From positions 2,366,196 through 2,430,195 of the forward strand of contig NZ_JAFMZZ010000001.1 of NCBI RefSeq assembly GCF_017356245.1: a stretch of DNA of 64,000 nucleotides, given 5' to 3'. Source of the stretch: Bordetella petrii. Its GTDB lineage: Bacteria; Pseudomonadota; Gammaproteobacteria; Burkholderiales; Burkholderiaceae_B. The notes under the pieces are model-generated. The model saw nothing but the letters and a program-made list of their open reading frames with translations, was not told where the DNA came from and did not search any database. The position numbers were made by a program, and so were the translations under genes. Shown here piece by piece: positions 25,803 to 35,184 of this stretch (position 1 is the first letter of the stretch; each line of letters begins with the position of its first letter).

Positions 25803-26657
25803 ATGGACTACGACACCATCAAGAACTGGCGCTTCGACGACGTACACCACCGCTACGACGAGAAAGACACCATGCTGTACGCCCTGGGCATCGGCCTGGG
25901 GCACGACCCGCTCGACGCCGGCCAGCTGCGCTACGTGTACGAACAGGGCCTGCAGGCCTTTCCCACCCAGGCCACGGTGCTGGGCTATCCCGGCTTCTGG
26001 ATGAGCGACCCGCGCGCCGGCATCGACTGGGTGCGGCTGGTGCACGGCGAACAGCGCCTGGCCCTGCACGCTCCGCTGCCCGCCAGCGGCACCGTCGTCG
26101 GAAAAAGCCGCATCACGCACGTGATCGACAAAGGCGCCGACAAGGGCGCGCTGGTGATCACCGAGCGCACGCTGCACGATGACGCCGGGGCCTGTCTGGC
26201 CACCCTGCAGCACACCACGTTCTGCCGTGGCGACGGCGGCTTCGGACGCGGCGACGACGCGCCGCCGCCCTTGCCCGCGGCGCCCACGCGCGCGCCCGAT
26301 CAAACCTGCACCCTGACGGTGGCGCCCAATGCCGCGCTGCTGTACAGGCTGAACGCCGACCGCAACCCCCTGCACGCCGATCCCGCGATCGCGCGCCAGG
26401 CCGGCTATCCGCAACCCATCCTGCACGGCCTGTGCACCTACGGCATGGCGGCGCACGCCATCGTCAAGACCTGCTGCGGCTATGACGCGACGCGGCTGGC
26501 CAGCCTGAACGCGCGCTTCTCGTCGCCGGTGTACCCGGGCGAAACGCTGCAATTCGACATATGGCGCGGCCCAGACAATGCGCTGCAGTTCGTGGTGCGC
26601 GCGGTGGCGCGCGGTATCGTCGTCATGAGCCACGGCACGGCCACGGTCAACTCCTAG
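25803..26657 (+). CDS. MaoC-type 2-enoyl-CoA hydratase (hydratase 2)
   Basis: The 284-residue protein has two hot-dog halves. The C-terminal one carries the hydratase-2 motif LYRLNADRNPLHADPAIA followed by GYPQPILHGLCTYG, with the catalytic Asp/His. The N-terminal half includes MLYALGIGLGHDP, as in double-hot-dog MFE-2-like hydratases. It would hydrate trans-2-enoyl-CoA to the (R)-3-hydroxy form. It starts eight bases after the SDR stop and the two are functionally matched. Confidence 0.88.
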   Translation: MDYDTIKNWRFDDVHHRYDEKDTMLYALGIGLGHDPLDAGQLRYVYEQGLQAFPTQATVLGYPGFWMSDPRAGIDWVRLVHGEQRLALHAPLPASGTVVGKSRITHVIDKGADKGALVITERTLHDDAGACLATLQHTTFCRGDGGFGRGDDAPPPLPAAPTRAPDQTCTLTVAPNAALLYRLNADRNPLHADPAIARQAGYPQPILHGLCTYGMAAHAIVKTCCGYDATRLASLNARFSSPVYPGETLQFDIWRGPDNALQFVVRAVARGIVVMSHGTATVNS

Positions 26658-26675
26658 CAAAGAGCAGCCATCTTC

Positions 26676-27899
26676 ATGGATTCACGACTCCCGCCCCTCG
26701 AGGGCATCCGCGTACTCGACCTGAGCCGCATCCTGGCCGGCCCCTGGTGCACCCAGAACCTGGCCGACCTGGGCGCCGACGTCATCAAGGTCGAGCGGCC
26801 CGGCACCGGCGACGACACGCGGCACTGGGGCCCGCCCTACCTGAAAGACGGCCAGGGCCGCGACACGGCCGAGGCCGCCTACTACCTGAGCGCCAACCGC
26901 AACAAGCGCTCGCTGGAAGCCGACATGGCCACGCCCGAAGGCGCGGCGCTGATCCGCGAGCTGGCCGCGCACTGCGACATCCTGGTCGAGAACTTCAAGG
27001 TGGGCGGCCTGCGCAAGTACGGGCTGGACTACGACAGCCTGCGCGAACTCAACCCGCGCCTGATCTACTGCTCGGTCACCGGCTTCGGCCAGGACGGCCC
27101 CTGCGCCCAGCTGCCCGGCTACGATTTCATGATCCAGGGCCTGGGCGGCCTGATGAGCATTACCGGCGAACGCGACGACCTGCCGGGCGGCGGCCCGCAG
27201 AAGGCGGGCGTGGCCGTCACCGACATCATCACCGGCATGTACGCCAGCGTGGCCATTCTGGCGGCGCTGCAGGAACGCCACCGCAGCGGGCTGGGCCAGC
27301 ACCTGGACATCGCCCTGCTGGACTGCCACGTGGCGCTGCTGGCCAACCAGAATTCCAATTACTTCGCCTCGGGCGTGGCGCCCACGCGCGCGGGCAACGC
27401 CCACCAGAATGTGGTGCCGTACCAGGTGTTCGCCGCCAGCGACGGCCACCTGATCGTGGCCACCGGCAACGAATCGCAGTACCGGGCCTATTGCAAGGCC
27501 ATCGGCGCGCCCGAGCTGGGCGACGACCCGCGCTTTGCCACCAACCGGCAGCGGGTCACCAACCGCGAGGTACTGATCGCGCTGCTGTCCGACATCATGA
27601 AACAAGGACGGCGCGACGACTGGATCGCCAGGCTGGAAGCGGTGGGCGTGCCCTGCGGGCCCATCAACAACATCGCGCAGGCCTTCGCCCATCCGCAGGT
27701 GCAGGCGCGCCAGCTGCGGCGCGAGCTGCCCCACCCCCAGGGCGGCACGGCCGCCGTCACGGCCAGCCCACTGCGGTTCTCGGCATCGCCCGTCGTGTAC
27801 CGCCGGGCGCCGCCGCTGCTGGGCCAGCACACGGCAGAGATCCTGCGCGAAGTGCTGGGCAAGAGCGATGCGGAAATAGCTGCCGCCACGCGCCGCTGA
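26676..27899 (+). CDS. CaiB/BaiF (class III) CoA-transferase
   Basis: The 407-residue product begins LEGIRVLDLSRILAGPWCTQNLADLGADVIKVERP and includes SANRNKRSLEADM, SVTGFGQDGP and QKAGVAVTDIITGMYA, where the Asp is the expected acyl acceptor. The C-terminal PCGPINNIAQAFAHPQVQAR region is intact. It would exchange CoA between carboxylic acids and could prime the cluster's substrate alongside the AMP-dependent ligase at 32.8 kb. It starts 18 bases after the hydratase gene. Confidence 0.9.
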   Translation: MDSRLPPLEGIRVLDLSRILAGPWCTQNLADLGADVIKVERPGTGDDTRHWGPPYLKDGQGRDTAEAAYYLSANRNKRSLEADMATPEGAALIRELAAHCDILVENFKVGGLRKYGLDYDSLRELNPRLIYCSVTGFGQDGPCAQLPGYDFMIQGLGGLMSITGERDDLPGGGPQKAGVAVTDIITGMYASVAILAALQERHRSGLGQHLDIALLDCHVALLANQNSNYFASGVAPTRAGNAHQNVVPYQVFAASDGHLIVATGNESQYRAYCKAIGAPELGDDPRFATNRQRVTNREVLIALLSDIMKQGRRDDWIARLEAVGVPCGPINNIAQAFAHPQVQARQLRRELPHPQGGTAAVTASPLRFSASPVVYRRAPPLLGQHTAEILREVLGKSDAEIAAATRR

Positions 27900-27953
27900 C
27901 GCGCGGCCGGCGGCGGGCATGGCCTGTGCCCGGGGGCCGCCGCGCCGCCCGGA

Positions 27954-28127
27954 TCAGCCGCGCCGCCATTCGCGCAGCCACCCGCCCAGCCATGCGCGGC
28001 CGAGCCTGTACGCGGCGCGGCAGCCGCCCAGCAGGTACTTGTCCAGGGCATAGGCCAGCAGCCCCGTCAGCACGGGCAGCGCCGCGACAGCTACAACGGC
28101 CAACAAGAGTCCCAGTACAAGCCGCAT
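27954..28127 (-). CDS. Small hypothetical membrane protein (57 aa)
   Basis: On the minus strand an ATG preceded by AAGGAAGAGGAC (a good ribosome-binding site) opens a 57-codon frame. The product has one N-terminal hydrophobic segment (LVLGLLLAVVAVAALPVLTG) and a basic, Trp-rich tail (WLGGWLREWRRG). It fills most of the otherwise empty gap between the CoA-transferase and the ABC transporter genes, running against both. No family is recognised. The good start signal and the membrane-like composition are the support. Confidence 0.5.
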   Translation of the reverse strand: MRLVLGLLLAVVAVAALPVLTGLLAYALDKYLLGGCRAAYRLGRAWLGGWLREWRRG

Positions 28128-28357
28128 GTCCTCTTCCTTGTTCGGCCTTCGTGGTGCCGGCCGCCACGGTTATTTGACCAACAAAATCATGTAGCCGTCC
28201 TGAAGGCCGCCAGGCCGGCCTGCTGCGCGGGAAAACCCGCAGTTAAGTAAATCCGAATAGGTCGCATCATGCAGACTGGCTAGCATTTTCGTAGCCGCCA
28301 GCCGGCCGTCCTGACGCTGCGGCGCACAATAACCTCGACACCGTGCGGAGACATTCG

Positions 28358-29479
28358 ATGAAGAAGCTGCTTGCCGGCCTGGCGCTGTGCCAAGGCCTGA
28401 CCCTGACATCGCTGGCCACAGCGGCTGACCTTACCATTGGCGGCCTGCTTCCCATGAGCGGCAGCAACGCCGAATACGGCCAGATCTTCAGCTCGGGCGC
28501 CAACCTGGCGGTCGAGCACATCAATGCATCCAAGATGCTGTCGGGCAAGCTGTCTATCGTGTACGAAGACAGCCAGGCCCTGCCCATGCAGGGCGTCATC
28601 GGCATGAACAAGCTGGTCAACGTGGCCAAGGTGCCCTTCGTGCTCAGTGCGTTCACCGGGGTATCCAAGGCCATCGCCCCCATCGGCACGCGCAGCAAGA
28701 CGGTCATGGTCAACGGCGGCGGCGTGGGCCCCGATCTGGCCGAACTGGGCGAATATTTCTGGAACACGATTCCCCTGGTCGACTTCGAGGTGCGCGCCAT
28801 GGTGCCGTACCTGGTCAAGCAGCGCGGCCTGAAGCGCATCGCCCTGGTGTACGTCGACGATCCGCTGGGCCAGTCGGTGGTCAAGGAACTGAAAACCGAG
28901 CTGGGCAAGGCCGGCGGCGAACTGGCCGGCAGCTTCTCGGTGCCGGCCACGGCACAGCAGTTCTCGGGCATTGCCGCGCGCGTGCGCGACGTGAAGCCGG
29001 ATGCCGTCTATATCGCCTCGTACGGCAGCCAGCAGGGCCAGATCGTCAAGCAGCTGCGCGACAACGGCGTATCGCAGCAGATCGCCAGCTATTCGGCGTT
29101 TGCCATTCCGTCCACCCTGTCGCTGCCCGAATCCCGGGGCGCGATCTTCACCAGCCAGAAGGTCGATTGGGACAAGGCCGACGACATCACCCGCCGCATG
29201 CTGGACGACTACAAGAAAAAGTACGGCAAAGCACCCAGCATGTACGTGCTGAATTACTACAACGCCGTGCGCGCCTTCGGCGTGCTGGCCGCCGCGCTGG
29301 AAAAAGCCGGCAAGCCCGTCACCGGCGAAAACCTGTTGGCGCAGCGCAAGGCCACCAAGACCTTCGACTTCGTCGGCGCCACCGTATCGTTCGCGGAAAA
29401 CGGCACCATCCAGGCCCCGATCCAGATCAACGAAATCGGCGACAAGGGCGCCAAGCCCATCGCCGACGCCGCCCGCTGA
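28358..29479 (+). CDS. Branched-chain amino acid-type ABC transporter substrate-binding protein
   Basis: The 373-residue protein has a Sec signal (MKKLLAGLALCQGLTLTSLATAAD) and a Peripla_BP_6 fold: LTIGGLLPMSGSNAEYGQIFSSG, KLSIVYEDSQALPMQGV, VNGGGVGPDLAELGEYFWNT, and YNAVRAFGVLAAALEKAGKP. It should capture the solute in the periplasm for the permease genes directly downstream. An upstream in-frame ATG five codons earlier is less likely; GGAG precedes the chosen start. In this cluster the ligand is probably a carboxylic acid rather than an amino acid. Confidence 0.9.
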   Translation: MKKLLAGLALCQGLTLTSLATAADLTIGGLLPMSGSNAEYGQIFSSGANLAVEHINASKMLSGKLSIVYEDSQALPMQGVIGMNKLVNVAKVPFVLSAFTGVSKAIAPIGTRSKTVMVNGGGVGPDLAELGEYFWNTIPLVDFEVRAMVPYLVKQRGLKRIALVYVDDPLGQSVVKELKTELGKAGGELAGSFSVPATAQQFSGIAARVRDVKPDAVYIASYGSQQGQIVKQLRDNGVSQQIASYSAFAIPSTLSLPESRGAIFTSQKVDWDKADDITRRMLDDYKKKYGKAPSMYVLNYYNAVRAFGVLAAALEKAGKPVTGENLLAQRKATKTFDFVGATVSFAENGTIQAPIQINEIGDKGAKPIADAAR

Positions 29480-29501
29480 CAGACCGGACTACGCCCCGGC
29501 C

Positions 29502-30374
29502 ATGCTGTTCGCCCAGCTTTTCGTCAACGGGATACAGACCGGTGCCCTGTATGCCCTGATCGCAGCGGGGTTCTCGCTGATCTTCGGCACCACCCGGGTG
29601 TTCCACGTTGCGCACGGGGCCACCTTCACCCTGGCCGGCTTCGTGTTCTACGAGCTGTACACGGTGCTGGCCTGGGCCTGGCCGCTGGCGGCGCTGGGCG
29701 CGGGCGTGGCGGCGGCCGTGTTCGGCATGCTGGTCGACCGCTATGTGTATTCGGTCATCCAGCGCCACGAGGCCGCCTTCTTCACGGTGTTCGTGGCCTC
29801 GTTCGGGCTGGCCATCGTGGTGCAGAACCTGATCACCATCGGCTTCGGGCGCGGGCTGGTCACGGTGCCCACCCCGCTGAGCAAAAGCCTGGAACTGCTG
29901 CCCGGCCTGTACGTGGCGCCCATGGCGGCCGTGGCGGTGCTGTGCGCCATCGTGGCCTTCGGCCTGCTGCACTGGCTGCTGACGCATACCAACCTGGGCC
30001 TGGCGCTGCGCGCCCTGGGCGAAAACCCGGACCTGGTGCGCGTGTACGGCCTGACGCCGCGCCGGCTGTCGCAATACGTGTTCCTGATCGGCTCGCTGCT
30101 GGCGGTGCCGGCGGCGATTTTGACGGCGGCGACTTCGGGGCTGAACCCGTCCATGGGCCATCACATCATGCTGATCAGCATCGCCGCCACTATCGTGGGC
30201 GGCGTGGGCAGCCTGCGCGGCGCGGCCGTGGCGGGCCTGCTGCTGGGCATGGCCGAGAACCTGTCGCTGGCGTGGATCGACCCGCAATGGAGCGAGGCCG
30301 TCACCTTCGTGGTGCTGTTCCTGTTCATCCTGTTCCGCCCCGGCGGCGTATTCGGCCGCGCCGTGGCGTCTTAG
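29502..30374 (+). CDS. ABC transporter permease, LivH type
   Basis: The 290-residue inner-membrane protein shows the LivH pattern: NGIQTGALYALIAAGFSLIFGTTRVFHVAHGA at the N-terminus, about eight membrane helices, LRALGENPDLVRVYGL (the cytoplasmic coupling loop for the ATPase) and ISIAATIVGGVGSLRGA near the C-terminus. It begins 22 bases after the binding-protein gene and pairs with the LivM-type permease that follows. Confidence 0.92.
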   Translation: MLFAQLFVNGIQTGALYALIAAGFSLIFGTTRVFHVAHGATFTLAGFVFYELYTVLAWAWPLAALGAGVAAAVFGMLVDRYVYSVIQRHEAAFFTVFVASFGLAIVVQNLITIGFGRGLVTVPTPLSKSLELLPGLYVAPMAAVAVLCAIVAFGLLHWLLTHTNLGLALRALGENPDLVRVYGLTPRRLSQYVFLIGSLLAVPAAILTAATSGLNPSMGHHIMLISIAATIVGGVGSLRGAAVAGLLLGMAENLSLAWIDPQWSEAVTFVVLFLFILFRPGGVFGRAVAS

Positions 30375-30407
30375 CAAATCAGGCCCTGGTGTCCGACGAG
30401 GCAACAC

Positions 30408-31288
30408 ATGCTGGCTTATCTGCAAAACATTGCCGTGCTCTTCTGCGTGAACGCCATGCTGGCGGTCACGCTGAACTTCATCATGGGCTACGCCGGCATC
30501 TTCTCGCTGGCGCACGCCATATTCTTCGGCGTGGGCGCCTACGTGGCCGCCAACATCGCCATGCACTTCAGCGATTCGCTGCTGCTGTGCGTGGCCGGCG
30601 CGGTGCTGGTGTCGGGCGCGCTGTCGATGGTGCTGGCCCTGCCGGCGCTGCGCGTGCGCGGCGAATACTTCGTGGCGGCCTCGCTGGGCCTGCAGGTCAT
30701 CGGCGTTACGGTGTTTTCCGAATGGAAAGGCGTAACCGGCGGCCTGGGCGGGCTGGTGGGAATCCCGCCGCCCACCGTGTTCGGCCATGCGCTGGCCACG
30801 CCCGGCGAATTCCTGGGCCTGGCGGTGGCCGGGCTGGCCGCCGTGCTGCTGATCACCACCGCCCTGCTGCGCGGCAGCTTCGGCCGCAGCCTGATGGCCA
30901 TCCGCGACAGTGAATCGGCCGCGCAGGCCGCGGGCAAGTGGGTAGCCGCCATCAAGACGCTGTCGGTGGCCGTGTCGGCCGGCCTGGCCGGCGTGGCCGG
31001 CGCCATCTACGCGTTCTACATGAGCTTCGTCAACGTCGAAGGCTTCATGCTGGAAACCTCCATCCTGCTGATGGCCATGGTGATCATCGGCGGCACCGGC
31101 ACCGTATTCGGACCCATTATCGGCGCGGCCCTGCTGATGCTGCTGCCGGCCGCCCTGACCTACCTGCCGTTCCTGCCGCCCTCGGAACTGGGCACCGTAC
31201 AGCAGATCGTGTACGGCGCCATCATGGTGCTGCTGATGATGTACCGCCCCGGCGGCCTGGTGGGCGGGCGCCGCAAAGGAGGCCGGAC

Positions 31289-31292
<4 letters not shown>
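30408..31292 (+). CDS. ABC transporter permease, LivM type
   Basis: The 294-residue hydrophobic protein has LAVTLNFIMGYAGIFSLAHAIFFGVGAYVA, the coupling segment SFGRSLMAIRDSESAAQAAGK and IGGTGTVFGPIIGAALLMLLP, all typical of LivM-type permeases. Its stop overlaps the next ATG (ATGA), indicating translational coupling with the ATPase gene. Confidence 0.92.
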
Positions 31293-32088
<796 letters not shown>

Positions 32089-32092
<4 letters not shown>

Positions 32093-32811
32093 CCGCTGCC
32101 CCGCCCCCGGTGCTGGAAGCGCGCGGCCTGCGCGCGGGCTACGGCGAACGGCCGGTGCTCGACGGGCTGGACGTGCGCCTGGACGCCAACGAAGTGCTGT
32201 GCCTGATCGGCCACAACGGCGCCGGCAAGTCCACCCTGCTGAAAGCCCTGTTCGGCCTGATCGCCCCCGAAGGCGGCAGCGTGCTGCTGGACGGCCGGGC
32301 CGTGGCCCGCCCCGACCCGCGCCGCCTGGCCGCCGCCGGCATCTCGATGGTGCCCGAAGGGCGCGGCATTTTCCCTGGCCTGACGGTGGCCGAGACCATG
32401 CGCCTGGGCCTGTGGTCGGCCGGCGTGCCCAAGGCCGAGCACGCCGCGCGCCTGGACTGGGTCATGCAGGTGCTGCCGGCCCTGCGCAAGTTCTACGGCC
32501 AGCGCGCCGGCACCCTGTCGGGCGGCCAGCAGCAGATGGTGTCGCTGGGCCGGGCCCTGCTCAGCCAGCCGCGCTGCCTGCTGCTGGACGAGCCCTCGAT
32601 CGGCCTGGCGCCCAAGCTGTTCCAGGACCTGATGGGCCCCGTCCGCGCCCTGCAGCAGCAGCGCGGCATGTCGATACTGATCGTGGAACAGAACGTGCGC
32701 GAAGCCCTGAAAATCGCCGACCGCGTGATCGTGATGAAGTCCGGCGCGCTGATCCGTTCCGGCGTGCCGGCCGACTTTGCCGACAACGCCGAGCTGATGG
32801 AGCTGTACTGA
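32089..32811 (+). CDS. ABC transporter ATP-binding protein, LivF type
   Basis: The 240-residue ATPase has Walker A GHNGAGKST, the LivF-type SMVPEGRGIFPGLTV Q-loop, a canonical signature LSGGQQQMVSLGRAL and Walker B CLLLDEPSIGLAP. It completes the KHMGF transporter set. It overlaps the LivG-type gene by four bases and its TGA shares one base with the ATG of the ligase gene, so import and activation are transcribed together. Confidence 0.93.
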
Positions 32812-34424
32812 TGCCGGCCGATGCCGCGCCGGGGCCCGCGGCCCTGGCGGATTTGTATGCCGCGCACCTGCGCGCGCGCCCCGACGATACCGCCCTGGTC
32901 GACGAAACCGGGCCGCTGAGCTACCGCGATTTCGACGCCCTGTGCGCCGGCACGGCCCGCTGGCTGGCGGCGCAGGGCATCGCCGCCGGCGACCGGGTGG
33001 CGGTGTGGCTGCCCAACCGCCGCGAATGGCTGGCCTTGCTGTTCGGCCTGGCGCGCCTGGGCGCCACGCTGGTCGCCATCAACACCCGCTACCGCAGCGC
33101 CGAACTGGAATACATTCTGGCGCGTTCGCGGGCGCGCATGCTGGTCATGCAGCCCTCGTTCCGCAAGATCGACTTCCCGGCGGTGCTGGCCGGCGTGGCG
33201 CAAGACGCCCTGCCCGACCTGCAGGCCATCGCCCTGGTCGATGCCGGCCGCGGCGAGCCCGGCGCGGTGTTCGGCCGCCGCACCGTCGCCTGCCGGCCCG
33301 CGGCCGAAGCCGGCGCGGCGCCGGCCGCCTTGGGGCCGGCCGACGCCGCGCAGCCGGTCATCCTGTTCACGACCTCGGGCACTACCTCGGGCCCCAAGCT
33401 GGTCATGCACAGCGCGGCCACCCTGCTGGCCCACAACCGGCAGGTGGCCGGGGCATACGGCCTGTGCGAACCCGGCGCGCGCCTGCTGGCCGCCCTGCCC
33501 CTGTGCGGCGTATTCGGGCTGAACGGTGCGCTGGCCGCCCTGCACGGCGGCGCGCCCGTGGTCATGATGGACTTGTTCGATGCGCCGCGCGCCGCGCGGC
33601 TGCTGCGCGACGAGCGCATCACCCACACCTTCGGCAGCGACGAAATGATGCGCCGCATCGCCGACCAGGCCCGCGGCGACCGCCCCTTTCCGCACGCCCG
33701 CGTGTTCGGCTTCGCCAGCTTCAGCCCGGGCGCGGCCGAGCTGGTGGACAGCCTGCGCCGGCGCGGCTTTCCGCTGCGCGGCCTGTATGGGTCGAGTGAA
33801 GTGCAGGCCCTGTTTTCGCTGCAGGACGCCGCCCTGCCGGTGGCCGAGCGCGCCCTGGGCGGCGGCACTCCGGCCGCGCCCCAGGCCAGCGTGCGCGCGC
33901 GCGATCCGGCCAGCCTGGAACTGTGCGCGCCCGGCGTGCCGGGCGAGATCGAGATCCGCGCGCCGGGCAATTTCATCGGCTACCTGGACAACCCCGACGC
34001 CACCGCGCGGGCCCTGACCCCCGATGGCTACTTCCGCACCGGCGATCTGGGCTACCTGCGCCCCGACGGCAGCTTCGTCTACCTGGCGCGCATGGGCGAC
34101 ACCCTGCGCCTGGGCGGCTTCCTGGTCGACCCGGCCGAAATCGAACATGCGCTGGCCGCCCAGCCGGGCGTGCACAACGCACAGGTGGTGGGCATCACCC
34201 TCGACGGCCAGCCGCGCGCCGCGGCCTTCGTCATCGCCGGCGCGGGCGTCGATGCCGACAGCCTGCTGGCGCCGCTGCGCGCCTCGCTGGCGCCTTTCAA
34301 GGTGCCGGCGCGCCTGTGGCTGGTAGACGAATTTCCCACCGCGGCCAGCGCCAACGGTTTCAAGATCCAGCGGGCCAGGCTGCGCCAGATGGCCGAAGAA
34401 CGCCTGCGGCAGGAACAAGAATGA
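32811..34424 (+). CDS. AMP-dependent acyl-CoA synthetase/ligase
   Basis: The 537-residue adenylate-forming enzyme has the P-loop-like LFTTSGTTSGPKLV (about 184-197), FGFASFSPGA, LYGSSEVQALFS (A5), the DGYFRTGDLGYLRPDG motif (A7) and the C-terminal hinge RMGDTLRLGGFLVDPAEIE. A Lys in NGFKIQRARLRQ matches the A10 catalytic lysine. It would convert the imported acid to its CoA ester with ATP. The substrate class cannot be fixed from sequence. It is translationally coupled to the transporter. Confidence 0.9.
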   Translation: MPADAAPGPAALADLYAAHLRARPDDTALVDETGPLSYRDFDALCAGTARWLAAQGIAAGDRVAVWLPNRREWLALLFGLARLGATLVAINTRYRSAELEYILARSRARMLVMQPSFRKIDFPAVLAGVAQDALPDLQAIALVDAGRGEPGAVFGRRTVACRPAAEAGAAPAALGPADAAQPVILFTTSGTTSGPKLVMHSAATLLAHNRQVAGAYGLCEPGARLLAALPLCGVFGLNGALAALHGGAPVVMMDLFDAPRAARLLRDERITHTFGSDEMMRRIADQARGDRPFPHARVFGFASFSPGAAELVDSLRRRGFPLRGLYGSSEVQALFSLQDAALPVAERALGGGTPAAPQASVRARDPASLELCAPGVPGEIEIRAPGNFIGYLDNPDATARALTPDGYFRTGDLGYLRPDGSFVYLARMGDTLRLGGFLVDPAEIEHALAAQPGVHNAQVVGITLDGQPRAAAFVIAGAGVDADSLLAPLRASLAPFKVPARLWLVDEFPTAASANGFKIQRARLRQMAEERLRQEQE

Positions 34425-34497
34425 AGCGAAAGCCCCGCGGCATCCCCGATCGGGCTGCACCTGTTTTCATCCCGGGCGGATCCCATCCTTACACCAA

Positions 34498-34971
34498 ATG
34501 TCCATGACAGACCATTCCTTGTACTTCGAAGACTTCCAGCCCGGCCAGACATTCGAAAGCGGCGGACGCACCATTACCGAAGCCGACCTGACGATGTTCT
34601 CGATGCTGTCGGGCGACTGGAATCCCATCCATGCCGACGCGGTCTATGCGGCGGGCACGAAATTCGGCCAGCGGCTGGTGCACGGCACCCTGGGCATCGC
34701 GATTGCCACGGGAATGATGCATGAGCTGGGTATCTTCCACCGCTCGGTGGTGGCCATGCTGTCGATACGGGACTGGAAATTCGCCAAGCCCATCCTGGTG
34801 GGCGACACGCTGCATCTGGTGCTGGACATTCTGCAGGTCAAGCCAGGCGCCAGCGCGCGCGTGGGCGCGGTGGACCGCCGGCTGCGGCTGCTGAACCAGC
34901 ACGGCGAAACCGTGCAGGACGGCAGCAGCGAAGTGCTGGTGCTGAAGAAGGCGGGCCTGGCGGCGCCCTGA
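34498..34971 (+). CDS. MaoC-domain acyl-CoA hydratase/dehydratase
   Basis: The 157-residue single hot-dog protein has LYFEDFQPGQTFESGGRTITEADLTMF, DWNPIHADAVYA with the catalytic Asp/His, and GQRLVHGTLGIAIATGM. It is the last gene of the plus-strand catabolic cluster, 73 bases after the ligase. It likely hydrates an enoyl-CoA intermediate or proofreads thioesters. A second ATG two codons in could be the true start. Confidence 0.87.
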   Translation: MSMTDHSLYFEDFQPGQTFESGGRTITEADLTMFSMLSGDWNPIHADAVYAAGTKFGQRLVHGTLGIAIATGMMHELGIFHRSVVAMLSIRDWKFAKPILVGDTLHLVLDILQVKPGASARVGAVDRRLRLLNQHGETVQDGSSEVLVLKKAGLAAP

Positions 34972-35011
34972 CCGGCACGGCCGGCGCCTTCCGGCAACGG
35001 CGGCGGCAAGC

Positions 35012-35089
35012 TCACCAGGGAGGCAGCGACAGCACGACGAAGACCGCTACCAACAGGGCAAGGACCACTAGAATGTGCTTGGTGCGCAT
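35012..35089 (-). CDS. Very small single-span membrane peptide (25 aa)
   Basis: A 25-codon minus-strand frame encodes MRTKHILVVLALLVAVFVVL followed by SLPPW: a basic start, one strongly hydrophobic segment and a short tail. GGAA stands about nine bases before the ATG. It lies in the gap between the MaoC gene and the unknown protein gene. Such short spans are real in many genomes, but support here is composition and start signal only. Confidence 0.4.
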   Translation of the reverse strand: MRTKHILVVLALLVAVFVVLSLPPW

Positions 35090-35184
35090 GGCGGGTTCCG
35101 GTGCGTTGGACACTGGCCCGCATGCCGCAATTACCATGCCGGCCCCGGCATCTGCGCGGCGCCCGCCCTTTTTCCCCGGTATCG